Shown piece after piece: positions 6,488 through 7,828 of a DNA stretch of 7,828 nt. Source of the stretch: Acidobacteriota bacterium (GTDB lineage: Bacteria > Acidobacteriota > Vicinamibacteria > Vicinamibacterales > CAVVIG01); contig QHWL01000149.1 of assembly GCA_003222555.1 (NCBI GenBank), positions 1-7,828 on the forward strand. The letters run 5' to 3'. The notes under the pieces were generated by a model that was given only the letters and a program-made list of their open reading frames with translations, did not search any database and had not been told where the DNA came from. A program made the position numbers and the translations under genes. Position 1 is the stretch's first letter; each line of letters begins with the position of its first letter.

Positions 6488-7325
6488 GCAGGATCGCGTT
6501 GTCGAGCAACACCTGCTCGTGAACGCTGAGAGGCGGCAACGCGACATCGACAATTCCTGCCGGACCCAGCCTCACAGGGAGCGCCGCCGCGCGCGCCCGT
6601 CTTCCAGCCGAATCGTCTGGCGCCACAAAGCAAGTGGTCTGCCGGCGCGAGCGGCCCAACAGCGCTTCGATTGCCGATGCCGCGGCAGAGGCCAGCGCGT
6701 AGGGTCCCGGCGGCCACAGCCTGGCGACGCGCGCGTCGATCCGGTGGCGCGATGGTTCATGCAACACGCGCGTCAGCGCAAGGCCGGCGATGGTGGCGTC
6801 CTCCCAGGGGATCACGATCTGAGACGGCGGGACGCCGAGGACCGCCAGCGCGACATCGCGCGGCGACCCGTTCGTCTCGAGCGCCACGATTGCGCGTACC
6901 GCTCCGGCAAGCGCCTCCGGGGCCGAGCCGAACAGGCGTTCACGCGCGACATGCAGCTCCCGTACGCCGCGCTCGACGAGCTCCCGTTGGGACGAACCCG
7001 CACAAAGGACGATTGAGCCGGCGCCGACGTCCACAATCCGCTTCAGCTGCATCAGGCCATCGTCGCCTTGCCACTCGCCGCTTCCAAACCGATCGGCGAC
7101 GACCAGGACGGATGCGCCGGCCGCGCGCCACACATCGGTCGAGCCCGATAACCTGGTCGCGAATCCTTCGATCGGCGCTGCTTGCATGATGTCGAGCGCC
7201 TTGCCAGCCGCGACGTTCGGCGTTTCGTCGATCAGCCGGATCTCGCCGGCCGCGCTCTTGCGCGCGAGAACATACGCCAGAGCGCCTCCCAGCTCGCCGG
7301 CTCCGATGATGGCGACATCGCGCAT
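6483..7325 (-). CDS. Malate/lactate dehydrogenase-like protein lacking catalytic residues
   Basis: A 280-residue protein of the LDH/MDH superfamily. The Rossmann half is well kept: VAIIGAGELGG (4-14), the NAD-type acidic residue D33 in RLIDE, and the MDH-like GKALDIMQAAPIEGF (41-55). The residues that do chemistry in malate dehydrogenase appear to be gone. The active-site loop with its two arginines reads ADRFGSGEWQGDD (77-89). The TNP asparagine segment reads CAGSS (108-112). The Asp/Arg pair region reads GSAPE (133-137), and the GGHGD histidine motif reads GVPPS (164-168). The protein is also about 30 residues shorter than usual. It should bind NAD(H) but is unlikely to oxidise malate; a structural or regulatory role is inference. 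The gene is intact, with no stops or frameshifts, which argues against simple decay. The ATG at 7325 is chosen over the in-frame ATG at 7373 because it starts directly at the Rossmann strand. No ribosome binding site is visible. Confidence 0.85.
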   Translation of the reverse strand: MRDVAIIGAGELGGALAYVLARKSAAGEIRLIDETPNVAAGKALDIMQAAPIEGFATRLSGSTDVWRAAGASVLVVADRFGSGEWQGDDGLMQLKRIVDVGAGSIVLCAGSSQRELVERGVRELHVARERLFGSAPEALAGAVRAIVALETNGSPRDVALAVLGVPPSQIVIPWEDATIAGLALTRVLHEPSRHRIDARVARLWPPGPYALASAAASAIEALLGRSRRQTTCFVAPDDSAGRRARAAALPVRLGPAGIVDVALPPLSVHEQVLLDNAILL

Positions 7326-7334
7326 TGGTGGGCT

Positions 7335-7340
7335 ATTGTA
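7335..7340 (-). promoter_or_regulatory. Possible -10 element of the mdh-like gene
   Basis: On the minus strand TACAAT matches the -10 consensus at five of six positions and ends 9 bases before the ATG at 7325. Transcription would begin at or very near the start codon, giving a leaderless or nearly leaderless message. That agrees with the missing ribosome binding site. No -35 element is recognisable, so the call is tentative. Confidence 0.3.
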
Positions 7341-7426
7341 ATGGCGCCCGGCCACGAGAGGCGCCGGAGCCAATCGCGGCGCCGCCGCCTGAGGTCGAGC
7401 CCCGGCGTCCTACATCCAGCGCCGAT

Positions 7427-7443
7427 GGAAGGGGGGTCCTTCC
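7427..7443 (+). other. Perfect hairpin in the divergent intergenic region
   Basis: GGAAGG (7427-7432) and CCTTCC (7438-7443) form a 6-bp perfect stem around the loop GGGGT. It lies about 75 bases before the start of the short-chain dehydrogenase gene, within a 191-base gap between divergent genes. It may be a leader structure or a binding site; I recognise no riboswitch class here. Confidence 0.35.
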
Positions 7444-7468
7444 CTTCGCTCGATGAATCGGTGGCCTG

Positions 7469-7489
7469 CCGCAGCCTTGGCGGAGGCGG
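7469..7489. repeat. Short GC palindromic element, possible dispersed repeat
   Basis: The stretch begins CCGCAGCCTTGGCGG and ends GAGGCGG; it holds two overlapping 4-bp inverted repeats (CCGC with GCGG, GCCT with AGGC). It resembles the small extragenic palindromes that are scattered in many GC-rich soil bacterial genomes, but only one copy is in this window, so repeat status is unproven. Confidence 0.25.
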
Positions 7490-7516
7490 TGGGACCCGTC
7501 GCGACAAGAACAAGAT

Positions 7517-7828
7517 ATGGAATCGCTACGAGGGAAAGTCGGGCCCGTGACGGGGGGATCGCGCGGTATCGGCCTCGCGATTGCGAGGGCGCTCGTGGCC
7601 GAAGGAGTGCAGGTTGCCGTCACCGGACGAAACGCGGCGCATCTGTCCGCCGCTCGGCCGCGAATCGAGAGCGCAGGTCCGGGGTCGGTCGAGACGCTGC
7701 AGGCCGACGTTCGCCGCTACGCCGAGGTGGAGCGCGCGGTCGCGGCGACGGTCGCGCGCTTTGGCGGCCTCGACATCCTCATCAACAACGCCGGCATCGG
7801 CATCTTCGCCGAGGTTGCCGAGATGACG
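7517..7828 (+). CDS. Short-chain dehydrogenase/reductase, N-terminal part (cut by window edge)
   Basis: The first 104 residues of an NAD(P)-dependent oxidoreductase of the classical SDR family, usually about 240-260 residues. The cofactor motif TGGSRGIG is at 12-19, followed by the Rossmann helix LAIARALVAEGVQVAVTGRN. The R38 that ends that strand in TGRN suggests a preference for NADPH. The adenine-pocket acidic residue is in LQADV (61-65), and the structural NNAG motif is at 90-93 in DILINNAGIG. The catalytic Ser-Tyr-Lys residues lie beyond the window, so the substrate cannot be suggested. The start ATG has only a weak purine-rich ACAAG upstream. The usual GKVALVTGG segment reads GKVGPVTGG here, a mild oddity. 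It is divergent from the malate-dehydrogenase-like gene, with 191 bases between the start codons. Confidence 0.9.
   Translation, partial: MESLRGKVGPVTGGSRGIGLAIARALVAEGVQVAVTGRNAAHLSAARPRIESAGPGSVETLQADVRRYAEVERAVAATVARFGGLDILINNAGIGIFAEVAEMT

Noticed and set aside
7326..7516. Possible riboswitch upstream of the short-chain dehydrogenase gene
   Set aside because: Hairpins are present, but I could match no conserved core of a known riboswitch class; kept only as simple hairpin entries.

Overview
The window is GC-rich, densely coded bacterial DNA of chromosomal character. A sigma-54 response regulator, lipoate metabolism and an ECF sigma factor point to a free-living, probably Gram-negative bacterium. 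The overall style is compatible with soil Acidobacteriota, but that is an impression and no marker gene here proves it. I see no transposase, phage gene, CRISPR array, rRNA or tRNA.

Layout. (1) 1-237 holds no recognisable gene, only short hairpins, one of which (200-230) sits just past the end of the first gene. (2) 238-1615, minus strand, is an NtrC-type sigma-54 response regulator broken by a frameshift near 560-575, just before its conserved WPGN segment. (3) 1616-1694 is a short divergent promoter region with a perfect 6+6 dyad. (4) 1695-5460, plus strand, looks like one transcription unit: a small membrane-anchored coiled-coil protein, dihydrolipoamide dehydrogenase (E3), a lipoyl-dependent E2 acyltransferase and octanoyltransferase LipB. 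LipB supplies the octanoyl group that becomes the lipoyl cofactor on E2, and E3 reoxidises that cofactor. The E1 subunit and lipoyl synthase LipA are not in the window. (5) 5461-5671 is an intergenic region with a conspicuous AT-rich island and twin GC palindromes, upstream of an ECF sigma factor (5672-6295). (6) 6296-6482, between two convergent genes, is built of G-rich repeats: an 18-bp triple tandem repeat, a 12-bp inverted repeat and a 28-bp duplication that starts inside the stop codon of the next gene. (7) 6483-7325, minus strand, is a malate-dehydrogenase-like protein that keeps the NAD-binding fold but appears to lack every catalytic residue. (8) 7517-7828, plus strand, is the N-terminal part of a short-chain dehydrogenase cut by the window edge.

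No obviously new multi-gene system is present. The most interesting items are the apparent malate dehydrogenase pseudoenzyme, the repeat-built, G-quadruplex-prone region between the convergent genes, the frameshifted regulator, and the unknown membrane protein leading the lipoate operon.
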